A stretch of 29,640 nucleotides of DNA. Origin: JBCDIQ01 sp039024295 (lineage in GTDB: Bacteria; Bacteroidota; Bacteroidia; J057). The position numbers and the translations under genes were made by a program. The notes under the pieces were generated by a model, which searched no databases, was not told the DNA's origin, and saw only the letters and a program-made list of their open reading frames with translations. The stretch spans positions 1 to 29,640 of the forward strand of contig JBCDIQ010000019.1 of the NCBI GenBank assembly GCA_039024295.1. The letters are read 5' to 3'. The first letter of the stretch is position 1. Each line of letters starts with the position of its first letter. Shown here in pieces: positions 17,920-26,059 of this stretch.

Positions 17920-18582
17920 TCAATGAAGATAATTCAAGTCGCGAAACGCTTGTCTCAATCCTTCTTCAAAATGCCTGTAGGAAGAAAGTTCCCTTAATTT
18001 TGATATTTCAGTTCCCTGCCCTACGGGACGGTACAAGTCAGAAATCGTCAGTTGGTTTCTGCGTCTTTTAGGTTTGTTGTGCTGGGTTATGGCAATAGCA
18101 TTAATTAGGGCTTCTTTGGGATTTGTTAACGATTCAGGGCTTCTTTGTAAACCAAGTTCACTCTTTAGAAGAGAAGTCCCAAGTTCTTCTCTCAACAACT
18201 CAAAATCTGCCAGCATCCATGCTTCTGTCATATAGATTGGTATGACTGCTACGAAGCATTTGCAATTATTCACACCTAAAGCCTTCGCTGCCTTAAAAGC
18301 AGGTTGTATCTTGTACTGAAGTACATCTCTATTTGTAGATGCGTCTGCATCTGCATGAACAAACAAGACCATTAATCCATCTTTGTCAGCCTTTAGTGTA
18401 GCATTTTTTACTTGAGTCGGAAATGAACCGCCTGATTTATTGATTGAAACAGGTGGATATATTTCGATTTCAGAGGCGCATTCAAAGGCTATTTCTTCAC
18501 AAGTACGCTGAATGATTGGTAGCAAGAATCGATCATCTGTTTTACCCTCAGATAGAAGCCCTATTGTTAAAATGTTACTCAT
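17920..18582 (-). CDS. TOPRIM-like protein, partner of the upstream ATPase (DUF4276-like; putative defence effector)
   Basis: 220 residues. The N-terminus IGLLSEGKTDDRFL carries the TOPRIM-type Glu (E12) after a hydrophobic strand. FVHADADAS has the D-x-D pair (D78, D80), and TEAWMLAD (E120, D126) resembles the conserved acidic motif of DUF4276/OLD-type TOPRIM proteins. Such domains bind Mg2+ and act as nucleases in OLD, Gabija GajA and PARIS AriB. The start overlaps the ATPase stop by 4 nt, so the two genes are translationally coupled. The nuclease role is inference; the exact DUF number is uncertain because I judged it from motifs alone. No membrane segment or signal peptide is seen. Confidence 0.68.
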   Translation of the reverse strand: MSNILTIGLLSEGKTDDRFLLPIIQRTCEEIAFECASEIEIYPPVSINKSGGSFPTQVKNATLKADKDGLMVLFVHADADASTNRDVLQYKIQPAFKAAKALGVNNCKCFVAVIPIYMTEAWMLADFELLREELGTSLLKSELGLQRSPESLTNPKEALINAIAITQHNKPKRRRNQLTISDLYRPVGQGTEISKLRELSSYRHFEEGLRQAFRDLNYLH

Positions 18583-19967
18583 AGATCGCGAATGACATCG
18601 GTCTGGGAAGGAACGCTTGCTAAAAAACGCTGAGCTTCTGCAATTCCCAACTTTTTTACAAATGGGAGCGACACCTGTGCTTCTGTATTTACAGGCAACA
18701 TTTTTGTGGCTTGGATTTTAGACTTGCTGCCGTCAGGATTGGAGCGGGTTTGTGTAATTAATTGGGAAAACCAAACTCCTACTAATGGGTCATTGCTGTA
18801 ATTAAACATCTCTCCAATCAATACGGGCGAGTGCGTATTGACAATGACCTGTCGCAATTCACTTTCTGGGTCTTCAAAGTCAACACATAAATCTCTGAGT
18901 AACTCAACCATTTGGGAAAGGCGGGAGGGATGAACCCCATTCTCAGGTTCCTCAAAGCATAATAAGCCAGCAAACTCATCATCATAAAGCAGCACGCAGA
19001 GAACTAATAACCGTAAAGTACCTTCTGACAATACCCTGGAGCTGAACCATCTTCCATCAGAGCTTTTTAGCCGTAGGACGAACTGTTTGCCTACTTTATC
19101 ATCCTGCACTTCTACTTTTGTAAGATTAGGTAAAAGCCTGTTGAGCCTCCGCGAGATTTCTTTAACCGTGTACGAATCTTTTTTTTGTAGTCGGTTAAGG
19201 GCAGATGCTAAGTGGTTTCCATTTTCTGCAATATGCTCTGGTTCTAAGTATTGACTTGGTTTGCGAAGTGCCTCAGGGCTTAATTGCAGAAATTTCCAAC
19301 TGCGCATCTCTTCTTTTGCAGCAAAAACGTGAGGAAAGTCCACAGAATTTACCCCACTAAGAACGGTCTGAGAAATCACGTTTGCCGGAGTTTCCTTCCC
19401 CCCTTGCTTACCATCTTGAGGTAATTTAATTGTGACCACTCCTCCCTCATTTTCAGTTGTGTAAATATAGGGCTTACCCCTTCTTCCTTTGGGTACAGGT
19501 GGGCGCCAGTATTCACGAAAACGAGACGGAAGATGAGACTTTATCCAATCATCTTCTTGATGCTTGAAATTGACCAGCTCTTCTTTTTCCACCATGATAT
19601 CTTCGAACCCCGACTCATTTGTGGTGCGTTTGAGACAAAGCGTATACTTTAAGCGGGTGTATTTTAGCTGGGCATTTCCCCCCCAATTGTCTCTCACCTT
19701 GGGACTGACCAGCATGTGAACCTCAAACTTCATTTCCGAAGCAACAGTACCATCGCTGTACATCGAGAATAATTCCCTGGCCTCTCCTCGCTGGTCGGAA
19801 AAAGCTGACCGAAGATCCGTTTCAGCAAGGCGACCCAACAACCGAAGCGCATCAAAGAGGTTACTTTTTCCTGAAGCATTCGTGCCTGCAATCACCGTAA
19901 GAGGACTAAGCGTCAATTCAAAATTTCGAAATGTCTTGAATCCATCTATTGAGATGTAGGTGATCAT
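18579..19967 (-). CDS. ABC/SMC-type AAA ATPase (AAA_21/OLD-like), first gene of a two-gene putative defence module
   Basis: 462 residues. The N-terminus ISIDGFKTFRNFEL is typical of RecF/OLD-type ATPases. Walker A GTNASGKS is at residues 28-35. The middle region (~100-300) is a family-variable insertion. The ABC signature LSEGTLRLL is near residue 313, Walker B LLCFEEPENGVHP is at ~335-346, and the H-loop VNTHSP is near 380. All catalytic motifs look intact. These ATPases dimerise on ATP and, in the OLD, PARIS and Gabija systems, sense or gate a TOPRIM nuclease. Here the TOPRIM partner is a separate gene with a 4-nt overlap. The gene is divergent from the antitoxin-like gene across 133 bp. 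Confidence 0.85.
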   Translation of the reverse strand: MITYISIDGFKTFRNFELTLSPLTVIAGTNASGKSNLFDALRLLGRLAETDLRSAFSDQRGEARELFSMYSDGTVASEMKFEVHMLVSPKVRDNWGGNAQLKYTRLKYTLCLKRTTNESGFEDIMVEKEELVNFKHQEDDWIKSHLPSRFREYWRPPVPKGRRGKPYIYTTENEGGVVTIKLPQDGKQGGKETPANVISQTVLSGVNSVDFPHVFAAKEEMRSWKFLQLSPEALRKPSQYLEPEHIAENGNHLASALNRLQKKDSYTVKEISRRLNRLLPNLTKVEVQDDKVGKQFVLRLKSSDGRWFSSRVLSEGTLRLLVLCVLLYDDEFAGLLCFEEPENGVHPSRLSQMVELLRDLCVDFEDPESELRQVIVNTHSPVLIGEMFNYSNDPLVGVWFSQLITQTRSNPDGSKSKIQATKMLPVNTEAQVSLPFVKKLGIAEAQRFLASVPSQTDVIRDL

Positions 19968-20100
19968 ATCAGGGAAGATTATGACAATGAATATACGCCT
20001 TTTTGAGGAAATGAAGATTTATCTGGTTCCTCTTTAATTCCGAAATTCTAACTTTTACAGAAAAAATCGTATCATTAATCAGTAAAAAAAGACTCATCAA

Positions 20101-20376
20101 ATGGGACATATAGAATCAAAAGCGTGGGAATTAATCGGAAAACTAACCCCTTCCGAACAGTTCTATTTTGCCCTGAAGATATTGCAACACGTACGACCTC
20201 ACGACATCGAAACCCAAGACGCAAGTGAGACCCCGAAGCTCCATAGCACAGATGAAGACTTGGTTAACTTAGTTTTGGATAGAAAGGCTTCATTAGAAAA
20301 TGGATCCTCTCTTCCGATAACTCTTCAGCAATATAAAAAGGAACTGATAACCGCTATTAAGGAAAAAAAGTCATGA
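20101..20376 (+). CDS. Antitoxin-like small protein (addiction module type)
   Basis: 91 residues. The C-terminal half contains LVLDRKASLENGSSLPITLQ followed by a helical KKELITAIKEKK tail. This resembles the C-terminus of addiction-module antitoxins that pair with RelE/ParE toxins, where an E.G.....s.ee sequence precedes the toxin-binding helix. The N-terminal part is helical and has no clear DNA-binding motif that I can name. The stop overlaps the ATG of the toxin remnant (ATGA at 20373-20376), the usual antitoxin-toxin arrangement. The frame is intact although its partner is broken. The family call rests mainly on context. Confidence 0.6.
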   Translation: MGHIESKAWELIGKLTPSEQFYFALKILQHVRPHDIETQDASETPKLHSTDEDLVNLVLDRKASLENGSSLPITLQQYKKELITAIKEKKS

Positions 20377-20693
20377 AATTCACCCATCGGTTAGTCAAGA
20401 GCTAATCGATATTTTTATCGGTCAATGAGGAGAGTTCCGTTCAAGCAGACTTATTTGTTGATCAGGTCTTGCTAGAATATGACAAAATTCTAGGTGAACT
20501 CGAACGAAATATTTTTCACCAAAATAAGAGACTCGTAAAATCTTGATCTGCCGGAAAGTTTAAGAACCACCTGATTTTTTATCAGGTAAAGATTGAGAAA
20601 AGTTCTGTTGAAATATTGGCGATCCTGTACGGCAGAAGAGATTTTGCAAAAATAACTGATATGATAAACGACAGGCTTGAAAACAAACCATAG
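20373..20693 (+). pseudogene. Decayed RelE/ParE-family toxin gene
   Basis: The frame starting at the ATG at 20373 runs 106 codons to TAG at 20691, but is interrupted by TAA at 20403 and TGA at 20544. The C-terminal part reads HLIFYQVKIEKSSVEILAI then LYGRRDF. That is the hallmark ParE/RelE end: a (Y/F)xI/V strand, VEILAI, then a (H/Y)GRRD motif. The middle ADLFVDQVLLEYDKILGELE fits the long amphipathic helices of ParE. Both halves lie in one reading frame, so decay is by point changes or by compensating indels. It is probably inactive, leaving an orphan antitoxin. Readthrough or internal starts would yield only fragments. Confidence 0.72.
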
Positions 20694-20740
20694 TCATCAA
20701 GTCAAAGTCTCCGTATTATTTTTAGCTGAACTCCCTGAGC

Positions 20741-21745
20741 CTACCACCTAATCAACGCAGAACCCCAGGTAAATCCACTTCCAAACGCTGCTAAACAAAC
20801 GAGATCTCCCTCTTTAATCCTTCCAGCTTCCCATGCTTCGGTAAGCGCAATGGGAATAGAAGCTGCGGTAGTATTTCCGTATCGCTGAATATTATTGAAC
20901 ACCTTTTCCTCAGGCATGCCCAACCGCTGGCGGATGGCTTCTGAAATGCGCAGGTTGGCCTGGTGAGGCACCAGCAGGTCAATGTCTTCAGGCTTGAGGT
21001 TGGTAGTTTCTAGTGCCTCCATGATGGTCTCAGGGAAGCGTACCACCGCATTTTTAAACACCATCCGTCCATTCATCACCGGGAAGTGTTCCCCTTTTTC
21101 AATCATCTCATGGGTGATACGACCGGGTAATGCAGCTGCCGGAGCCGGTAAGGCCAACTCTTCTGCAAACTGACCATCTGCATGCAAATGTGTGGTCAAT
21201 ACCCCTTGTCCCGGCTTGTCGGTTGGCTGCAGGATAGCTGCACCAGCCCCATCTCCAAAAATAACAGATACATGCCTGCCCGCATCGGAGAAATCTAACC
21301 CAGTGGAATGAATCTCAGTACCTACCAGCAGGATATTTTTATACATTCCGGTTTTGATAAACTGGTCTGCAATTGATAATCCATAAATAAAGCCAGAGCA
21401 CTGGTTACGAATATCAAGTGCGCCAATCCCTTTTTTATTCAGCCCGAGTTCTCTTTGTAGCAGTACGCCCGTGCCAGGAAAATCCATATCAGGGCTAAGC
21501 GTACCCAGAATGATGAAGTCAATGTCGTCGACCGTTATGCCAGCCCGTTCGATTGCGATGCGTGAGGCTTTGGCCGCCATATTGGCACCCGTATCCACCC
21601 CCGGAACAATGTGACGACGCTCTTTTATGCCTGTTCGCTCTTGAATCCATTCGTCAGAAGTGTTCATTCTTTGGGCCAGGTCGTCATTGGTCACGACATT
21701 ATCTGGGGCGTAAAAACCCAAGCCCGCAATCTTGGTCTGTTTCAT
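20741..21745 (-). CDS. fabH: Beta-ketoacyl-ACP synthase III (FabH)
   Basis: 334 residues from the ATG at 21745. An in-frame ATG at 21775 would add ten residues not typical of the family. It condenses a short acyl-CoA with malonyl-ACP to start type II fatty acid synthesis in the cytoplasm. The catalytic triad is visible: C116 in RNQCSGF, H261 in VPHQANLRI and N291 in RYGNTTAAS, with the E. coli spacing of 30 between His and Asn. The N-terminal TSDEWIQERTGIKERR is the CoA-binding signature of FabH. The C-terminus GSGFTWGSALIRW is complete. The gene is divergent from asnS across 64 bp. Confidence 0.96.
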   Translation of the reverse strand: MKQTKIAGLGFYAPDNVVTNDDLAQRMNTSDEWIQERTGIKERRHIVPGVDTGANMAAKASRIAIERAGITVDDIDFIILGTLSPDMDFPGTGVLLQRELGLNKKGIGALDIRNQCSGFIYGLSIADQFIKTGMYKNILLVGTEIHSTGLDFSDAGRHVSVIFGDGAGAAILQPTDKPGQGVLTTHLHADGQFAEELALPAPAAALPGRITHEMIEKGEHFPVMNGRMVFKNAVVRFPETIMEALETTNLKPEDIDLLVPHQANLRISEAIRQRLGMPEEKVFNNIQRYGNTTAASIPIALTEAWEAGRIKEGDLVCLAAFGSGFTWGSALIRW

Positions 21746-21758
21746 GTTGCACGCATTT

Positions 21759-21789
21759 TTTGCTAAATAAATCAATTAGTCTGAAATTG
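21759..21789 (+). promoter_or_regulatory. Candidate promoter for asnS
   Basis: TTTG (21759-21762) is followed after 19 nt by TGAAATTG (21782-21789), a partial match to TAnnTTTG. It would give a leader of about 14 nt before the asnS ATG. The match in the second box is imperfect, so confidence is low. Confidence 0.28.
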
Positions 21790-21809
21790 CGAGCCGAAAT
21801 CCCAGAATA

Positions 21810-23255
21810 ATGCGTCGAACAGAAATTTCTACTCTGCTAACAACTGCTCCAGAAGGTCAGGAAGTATTGGTAAAAGGATGGGTCCGGACTTTCCGGGCCA
21901 ACCGTTTTATCACCCTAAATGATGGCTCTGGCATGAGCAATTTGCAAGTGGTGGTGGATTTTGATCAAATGGGAGAAGAACTCCTGAAACGCGTCACTTC
22001 TGGTGCATGCTTGGCTGTAACTGGTAAACTGATGGAGTCCATGGGAAGTGGTCAGGCGGTTGAAGTGCATGCCGACACCTTGGAAATCCTGGGGGATTCA
22101 GACCCTGCGGTCTATCCCATTCAGCCCAAGAAGCACAGCATGGAGTTTTTGCGTGAAAAAGCGCACTTTCGCATGCGTACGCAGACATTTAGTGCGGTAT
22201 TTCGCATCAGGCATGCGCTGGCTTTCGCCATTCATCAATATTACCACCACAGAGGCTTTTACTACCTGCACACCCCCATCATTACGGGTAGCGATGCAGA
22301 AGGGGCCGGAGAAATGTTTCGGGTTTCCACCCTTGATCCGAAGTCTCCTCCTTTAAACGAGGCAGGAGCAGTCGATTGGAAAGAAGACTTTTTCGGAAAA
22401 GCCACCAACCTGACGGTTTCCGGGCAGTTGCAAGGAGAATCCGCAGCATTAGCACTTGGAAAAATATACACCTTTGGGCCTACCTTCCGCGCCGAAAATT
22501 CCAACACCACCCGTCACCTGGCGGAATTCTGGATGATTGAGCCGGAAGTGGCGTTCTACGATATCCATGACAACATGGACCTCGCAGAAGATTTCGTTCA
22601 GTACCTCATTCGGTTTGTCATCGACAATTATCCTAATGATCTGGCTTTTCTGAATGATAGGATTGAGAAGGAAGAGCGGAACCTGCCCGCAGCTCAACGG
22701 CGGAACATGGGCCTTATCGAGACATTGCAATTTGTAATTGATCATAAGTTCGAACGAATCACTTACACGGAGGCCATCCGGATTCTGCGCAATTCCAAGC
22801 CGTACAAGAAGAAGAAGTTCACTTACCCTGTAGAATGGGGGAAAGACCTGCAATCTGAGCATGAGCGCTACCTCGTAGAGAAAAAATTCCAGGCACCAGT
22901 TATCGTACGTGATTATCCCCGCGCGATCAAGGCATTTTACATGAAACAAAATCCTGCCTCAGAAGAGGTGCCAGGAGAAACGGTTGCCGCAATGGATGTG
23001 CTTTTCCCAGGCATAGGTGAGGTCATCGGTGGCTCCCAACGTGAGGAGAACCTGGATAAACTCCTGGCCCGTATGAAAGAAGCTCATGTTGAGGAGGAAG
23101 AATTGTGGTGGTACCTGGATTTACGCAAGTTTGGAACAGCTCCTCACAGTGGGTTTGGTTTGGGCTTTGAGCGAATCGTCCAGTTTGTCACGGGGATGGG
23201 GAACATCAGAGATGTGATTCCATTTCCAAGGACACCTAAGAGTGCGGAGTTTTAG
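21810..23255 (+). CDS. asnS: Asparagine-tRNA ligase
   Basis: 481 residues, close to the ~466 of E. coli AsnRS. It charges tRNA-Asn with asparagine using ATP. The N-terminal OB-fold anticodon-binding domain (VLVKGWVRTFRANRFITLNDG) is followed by the class II catalytic core. Motif 2 is visible in FRAENSNTTRHLAEFWMIEPE and motif 3 in GFGLGFERIVQFVTGMGNIRD, followed by PFPRTP. The internal TGSDAEGAGEMF segment distinguishes AsnRS from AspRS and is followed by a Bacteroidota-type insertion around SPPLNEAGAVDWKEDFFGK. The start ATG directly precedes the conserved N-terminus. It is flanked by divergent fabH and convergent gamma-glutamyltransferase. Confidence 0.97.
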   Translation: MRRTEISTLLTTAPEGQEVLVKGWVRTFRANRFITLNDGSGMSNLQVVVDFDQMGEELLKRVTSGACLAVTGKLMESMGSGQAVEVHADTLEILGDSDPAVYPIQPKKHSMEFLREKAHFRMRTQTFSAVFRIRHALAFAIHQYYHHRGFYYLHTPIITGSDAEGAGEMFRVSTLDPKSPPLNEAGAVDWKEDFFGKATNLTVSGQLQGESAALALGKIYTFGPTFRAENSNTTRHLAEFWMIEPEVAFYDIHDNMDLAEDFVQYLIRFVIDNYPNDLAFLNDRIEKEERNLPAAQRRNMGLIETLQFVIDHKFERITYTEAIRILRNSKPYKKKKFTYPVEWGKDLQSEHERYLVEKKFQAPVIVRDYPRAIKAFYMKQNPASEEVPGETVAAMDVLFPGIGEVIGGSQREENLDKLLARMKEAHVEEEELWWYLDLRKFGTAPHSGFGLGFERIVQFVTGMGNIRDVIPFPRTPKSAEF

Positions 23256-23287
23256 GGAGAATTTAGGTTCGCAATCCCGGTCCCGGT

Positions 23288-24760
23288 TTACACCACATTC
23301 GTACGCACCACGCCCGCCCTTCTGGCATCTGCTCCACCTAGGAGCCGACCATCTGCCTTTCGTACCACTGTGTGAACCCCGCCAAAGTACATATTGGCTT
23401 CCTGCCAGTGCATGATATTTTCAGATGAAACAGACAAGGCCGTTTCAGATGAAACTAAGCCGGGTTCCAGGTTCAGCTGACCTGCTTCCCAGTGGAGGCG
23501 GGGATGATTCACAGCTTCCTGCAAATCCAGGTGGTGGTCTATAAGGAAACTCACAACCTGAAGGATAGCCGTGCGAATCCGGCTGGAGCCACCTGATCCC
23601 AACACAATGTTTGGCTGGCCTTTGTGTAACACAATCGTGGGAGACATCATGGAGCTTACACGTTGGTTGGTCGGCCATTGGTAAACGCCACCAGGAAATA
23701 GGTCCAGTTCCCCCAGCATATTATTCGTCTGAATACCTGTATACGGGATAAGCTCTCCGGAAGCTCCGCCAACGGTAGTGGTCAGGCTTGCAGCATTGCC
23801 ATGCTCATCCAATACACTCAGGTGCGTGGTATTTCCGGGGGATAAGTCTTTTATGCGAAGTTTGCGATAAGCCTCCATCTGTTGCATGACCGCCATCATT
23901 CGTTCGACATAAGCTCGACCTTGGGTAGCTGTTACCTTTGGCGTAGCAAGTCCCAACTGCTCCAGCCCATGCACAATTAAACTGCCGCCTGCACTCGGTG
24001 CAGGGTTGGTCAATAACAGGTGATCATGGTAAGAAAAAGTAAGTGGGGTTCGCTCTACAACCTGATACGCCAGCAGGTCTTCCCGGCTCACGCTCCCCCC
24101 ATGTAAGGCATTGTCCTTTGTCCAGGTAGTCCCGATTTCTCCTTCATAGAATGCCCGAACCCCTTCTTTTGCCAACAGCTCCAGGGTATCTGCATAGGCC
24201 CACATTCTCATCCGCTCACCGGTCTTAAACGTTTCTCCATCCCGACCATACACGGCAGCAGTTTCCGGTTTTTCCATCAGGATGGGTTCCAGAATGAAGA
24301 GAGAATACGCTTGGTAAGGGGTGATGACTACGCCTTCCCGGGCCAATTTAACCGCAGGTTGAATAATTTCCTTCATCGGCAAACTGCCCAATCGCTGATG
24401 GATATGGAATAATCCGGCAGGACATCCCGGAACGGCAACGGACGCTTTTCCACTGAACTGTCGCTGTTGTTTGGTGCCAAAGTTGATGAAGGATTCCCGA
24501 AAATCTACTTCGTTCATCGACCTGCGAACTATTGGCGTCTGTACAAAAAAGTCGAACAGGCAGGACCAGCCATTGGCGGTATACACATTCATGAATCCGC
24601 CTCCACCCATTGAAGTAAGAGAGGCTTCGCTTACGAAGGAAGTGAGCATGGCAGCTAAGGCAGCATCATAGGCATTTCCACCTAATTCCAGCATCTGCAG
24701 GCCTGCCGAAGCGGTATCTGGATGCCCTGCAGCAAGGATGCCGCGGGTTTTCTTGGTCAT
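23288..24760 (-). CDS. Gamma-glutamyltransferase family protein (Ntn hydrolase), apparently without a signal peptide
   Basis: 490 residues. The family opening AAGHPDTASAGLQMLELGGNAYDAALA and SLTSMGGGGFMNVY are clear. The autoprocessing site and nucleophile is T311 in PGNTTHLSVLDEHGNAASLTTT. SPTIVLHKG and LGSGGSSRIRTAILQV complete the small-subunit signature. Members cleave gamma-glutamyl bonds, as in glutathione, or act on related amides. The N-terminus is MTKKTRGIL with no signal peptide, unlike classical periplasmic GGT of ~570 residues. It is therefore closer to the short cytoplasmic YwrD-like or acylase-like branch, and the substrate is uncertain. It is the last gene of a minus-strand run with Nudix, LOG and GHL10 genes, with gaps of 41-64 bp. 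Confidence 0.9.
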   Translation of the reverse strand: MTKKTRGILAAGHPDTASAGLQMLELGGNAYDAALAAMLTSFVSEASLTSMGGGGFMNVYTANGWSCLFDFFVQTPIVRRSMNEVDFRESFINFGTKQQRQFSGKASVAVPGCPAGLFHIHQRLGSLPMKEIIQPAVKLAREGVVITPYQAYSLFILEPILMEKPETAAVYGRDGETFKTGERMRMWAYADTLELLAKEGVRAFYEGEIGTTWTKDNALHGGSVSREDLLAYQVVERTPLTFSYHDHLLLTNPAPSAGGSLIVHGLEQLGLATPKVTATQGRAYVERMMAVMQQMEAYRKLRIKDLSPGNTTHLSVLDEHGNAASLTTTVGGASGELIPYTGIQTNNMLGELDLFPGGVYQWPTNQRVSSMMSPTIVLHKGQPNIVLGSGGSSRIRTAILQVVSFLIDHHLDLQEAVNHPRLHWEAGQLNLEPGLVSSETALSVSSENIMHWQEANMYFGGVHTVVRKADGRLLGGADARRAGVVRTNVV

Positions 24761-24824
24761 GTTACAATCAATTGGTACAAGCTTACCGTTGGTTGCGCGC
24801 GTAGCAGTTCACAATATATACAGA

Positions 24825-25382
24825 TCAGTCGAGTTTTCCCTTAGCCTTCATCAGCATCAGCTTATAAATGGCTGCAACAGTAAGGGAATCTGTGATCTGG
24901 CCGGCTTCTACCTGCTCGTATACTTCCTCCAACGACATCATTTTATGGTGGAGTTCTTCTGTTTCCTCGGGCATGGCTTCCCCACGCTTCAGGTCCGTAG
25001 CCAAGTATACGATGCCCCATTCATCGGTTACTGAATTGGACAAGTGCATTTCCACAATCGCCTCGTAATTTTCTGCCGTCAGTCCTGTTTCCTCTAACAG
25101 CTCACGCTTTGCACTTTCCAGGGGCGGCACGCCCATAGGGCCACCTCCTTCCGGTATCTCCCAGGAAAACCTCTTGAGTGGATACCGATATTGACCCACC
25201 ATCCAAATTTTTCCATCTTCATAAGGCACTACCCCAATGGCCATGTTTTTGAAGTGTACCACCCCATAGATGCCTGGATTTCCAGCGGGATTTAACACCT
25301 GGAATTCTGTCACATTGATCCATGGGTTGTCATACTTATCTACGGCTTGGCGGGTAGTCCAGGGATTGCGGAGTTCGTTCAT
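24825..25382 (-). CDS. Nudix hydrolase (ADP-ribose pyrophosphatase-like)
   Basis: 185 residues. The Nudix box is recognisable as EIPEGGGPMG-V85-PPLESAK followed by RELLEETGL at 93-101, which holds the metal-binding Glu residues E94, E97 and E98. The conserved first Glu of GX5E is replaced by Val at 85. The QYRYPLKRFSWEIPEGG segment before the box and the following EIVEMHLSNSV...VYLATDL are typical of ADP-ribose or nucleoside-diphosphate-sugar pyrophosphatases of the NudF/YffH group. It is cytoplasmic. The gene lies between the LOG-family gene (51 bp upstream) and the gamma-glutamyltransferase gene (64 bp downstream). The precise substrate cannot be told from sequence. Confidence 0.92.
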   Translation of the reverse strand: MNELRNPWTTRQAVDKYDNPWINVTEFQVLNPAGNPGIYGVVHFKNMAIGVVPYEDGKIWMVGQYRYPLKRFSWEIPEGGGPMGVPPLESAKRELLEETGLTAENYEAIVEMHLSNSVTDEWGIVYLATDLKRGEAMPEETEELHHKMMSLEEVYEQVEAGQITDSLTVAAIYKLMLMKAKGKLD

Positions 25383-25433
25383 CTACAACGTCGTTTGAGA
25401 TAAGGAGAAGGAATAAGGTATATTGAGAGGGTT

Positions 25434-26018
25434 CTATTTTACCGCAGCGAAATTCAGGGCCGATTCATCCCAATCCGGCGAGTTGTTAATAGCATCTAAT
25501 ACCTCTCCGGGCGTCTCAACCACCTGCCACATTTCCAGGTGTTTCGCCCCCATGAAGTGCTCTTCTACACAGCGGTTGAGCATCTCAATCAGCGGATCAT
25601 AAAATCCGTCTTGATTCAGGATGACAATGGGTTTCACAAATAGCCCCAAGCGCTTGAGCGTGAGTGCTTCGAGCAATTCTTCTAGCGTACCACATCCTCC
25701 CGGTAGGGCCACCAGTGCATCTGTGCCATCGAGGAATCTCTTTTTTCGCTCATGCATATCTGCGACGAAGTGAATTTCATCCACGCCTTTATGCGCAAGC
25801 TCTACTTCTTTCATGAAGTTGGGCATGATACCAATGATTCGCCCACCCTTCTCGATAACCTTATCAGCTAGCTGGCCCATCAGGCCATTTTTGCCACCCC
25901 CAAACACGACCGTGATGCCTGCTTGCACAAAAATTTCTGCTAACTCAGCAGCGGCTTGAAAATATTTGGGCGCAATTTTGGTACTGGAAGCACAGTACAC
26001 ACATACCTGTTGAATCAT
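25434..26018 (-). CDS. LOG-family nucleoside 5'-monophosphate phosphoribohydrolase (TIGR00730)
   Basis: 194 residues, the usual LOG length. A Rossmann-like start (CVYCASSTKIAPKYF) and FGGGKNGLMGQLAD lead to the catalytic and substrate-binding signature PGGCGTLEE at residues 106-114. The preceding DMHERKKRFLDGTDALVALPG provides the conserved Arg-Lys segment. LOG proteins cleave N6-modified or unmodified AMP to base and ribose 5-phosphate. They are often misnamed lysine decarboxylases because of the old Pfam title. In bacteria the physiological role is usually nucleotide salvage or clean-up, which would fit the Nudix neighbour, but that link is inference. The ATG at 26018 is well placed before the first beta strand. 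Confidence 0.95.
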   Translation of the reverse strand: MIQQVCVYCASSTKIAPKYFQAAAELAEIFVQAGITVVFGGGKNGLMGQLADKVIEKGGRIIGIMPNFMKEVELAHKGVDEIHFVADMHERKKRFLDGTDALVALPGGCGTLEELLEALTLKRLGLFVKPIVILNQDGFYDPLIEMLNRCVEEHFMGAKHLEMWQVVETPGEVLDAINNSPDWDESALNFAAVK

Positions 26019-26059
26019 GTGGGAAGGTCCGTATTTTTACGCAACCTGCCAAAACCAGG

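Noticed and set aside
23256..23287. Terminator between convergent asnS and the gamma-glutamyltransferase gene
   Set aside because: Only a short CCCGGT direct repeat is visible, with no stable inverted repeat or T-run.
25434..26018. Lysine decarboxylase annotation for the PGGCGTLEE protein
   Set aside because: The PGGxGTxxE motif and ~194-residue length define LOG phosphoribohydrolases. No PLP-binding decarboxylase features are present.
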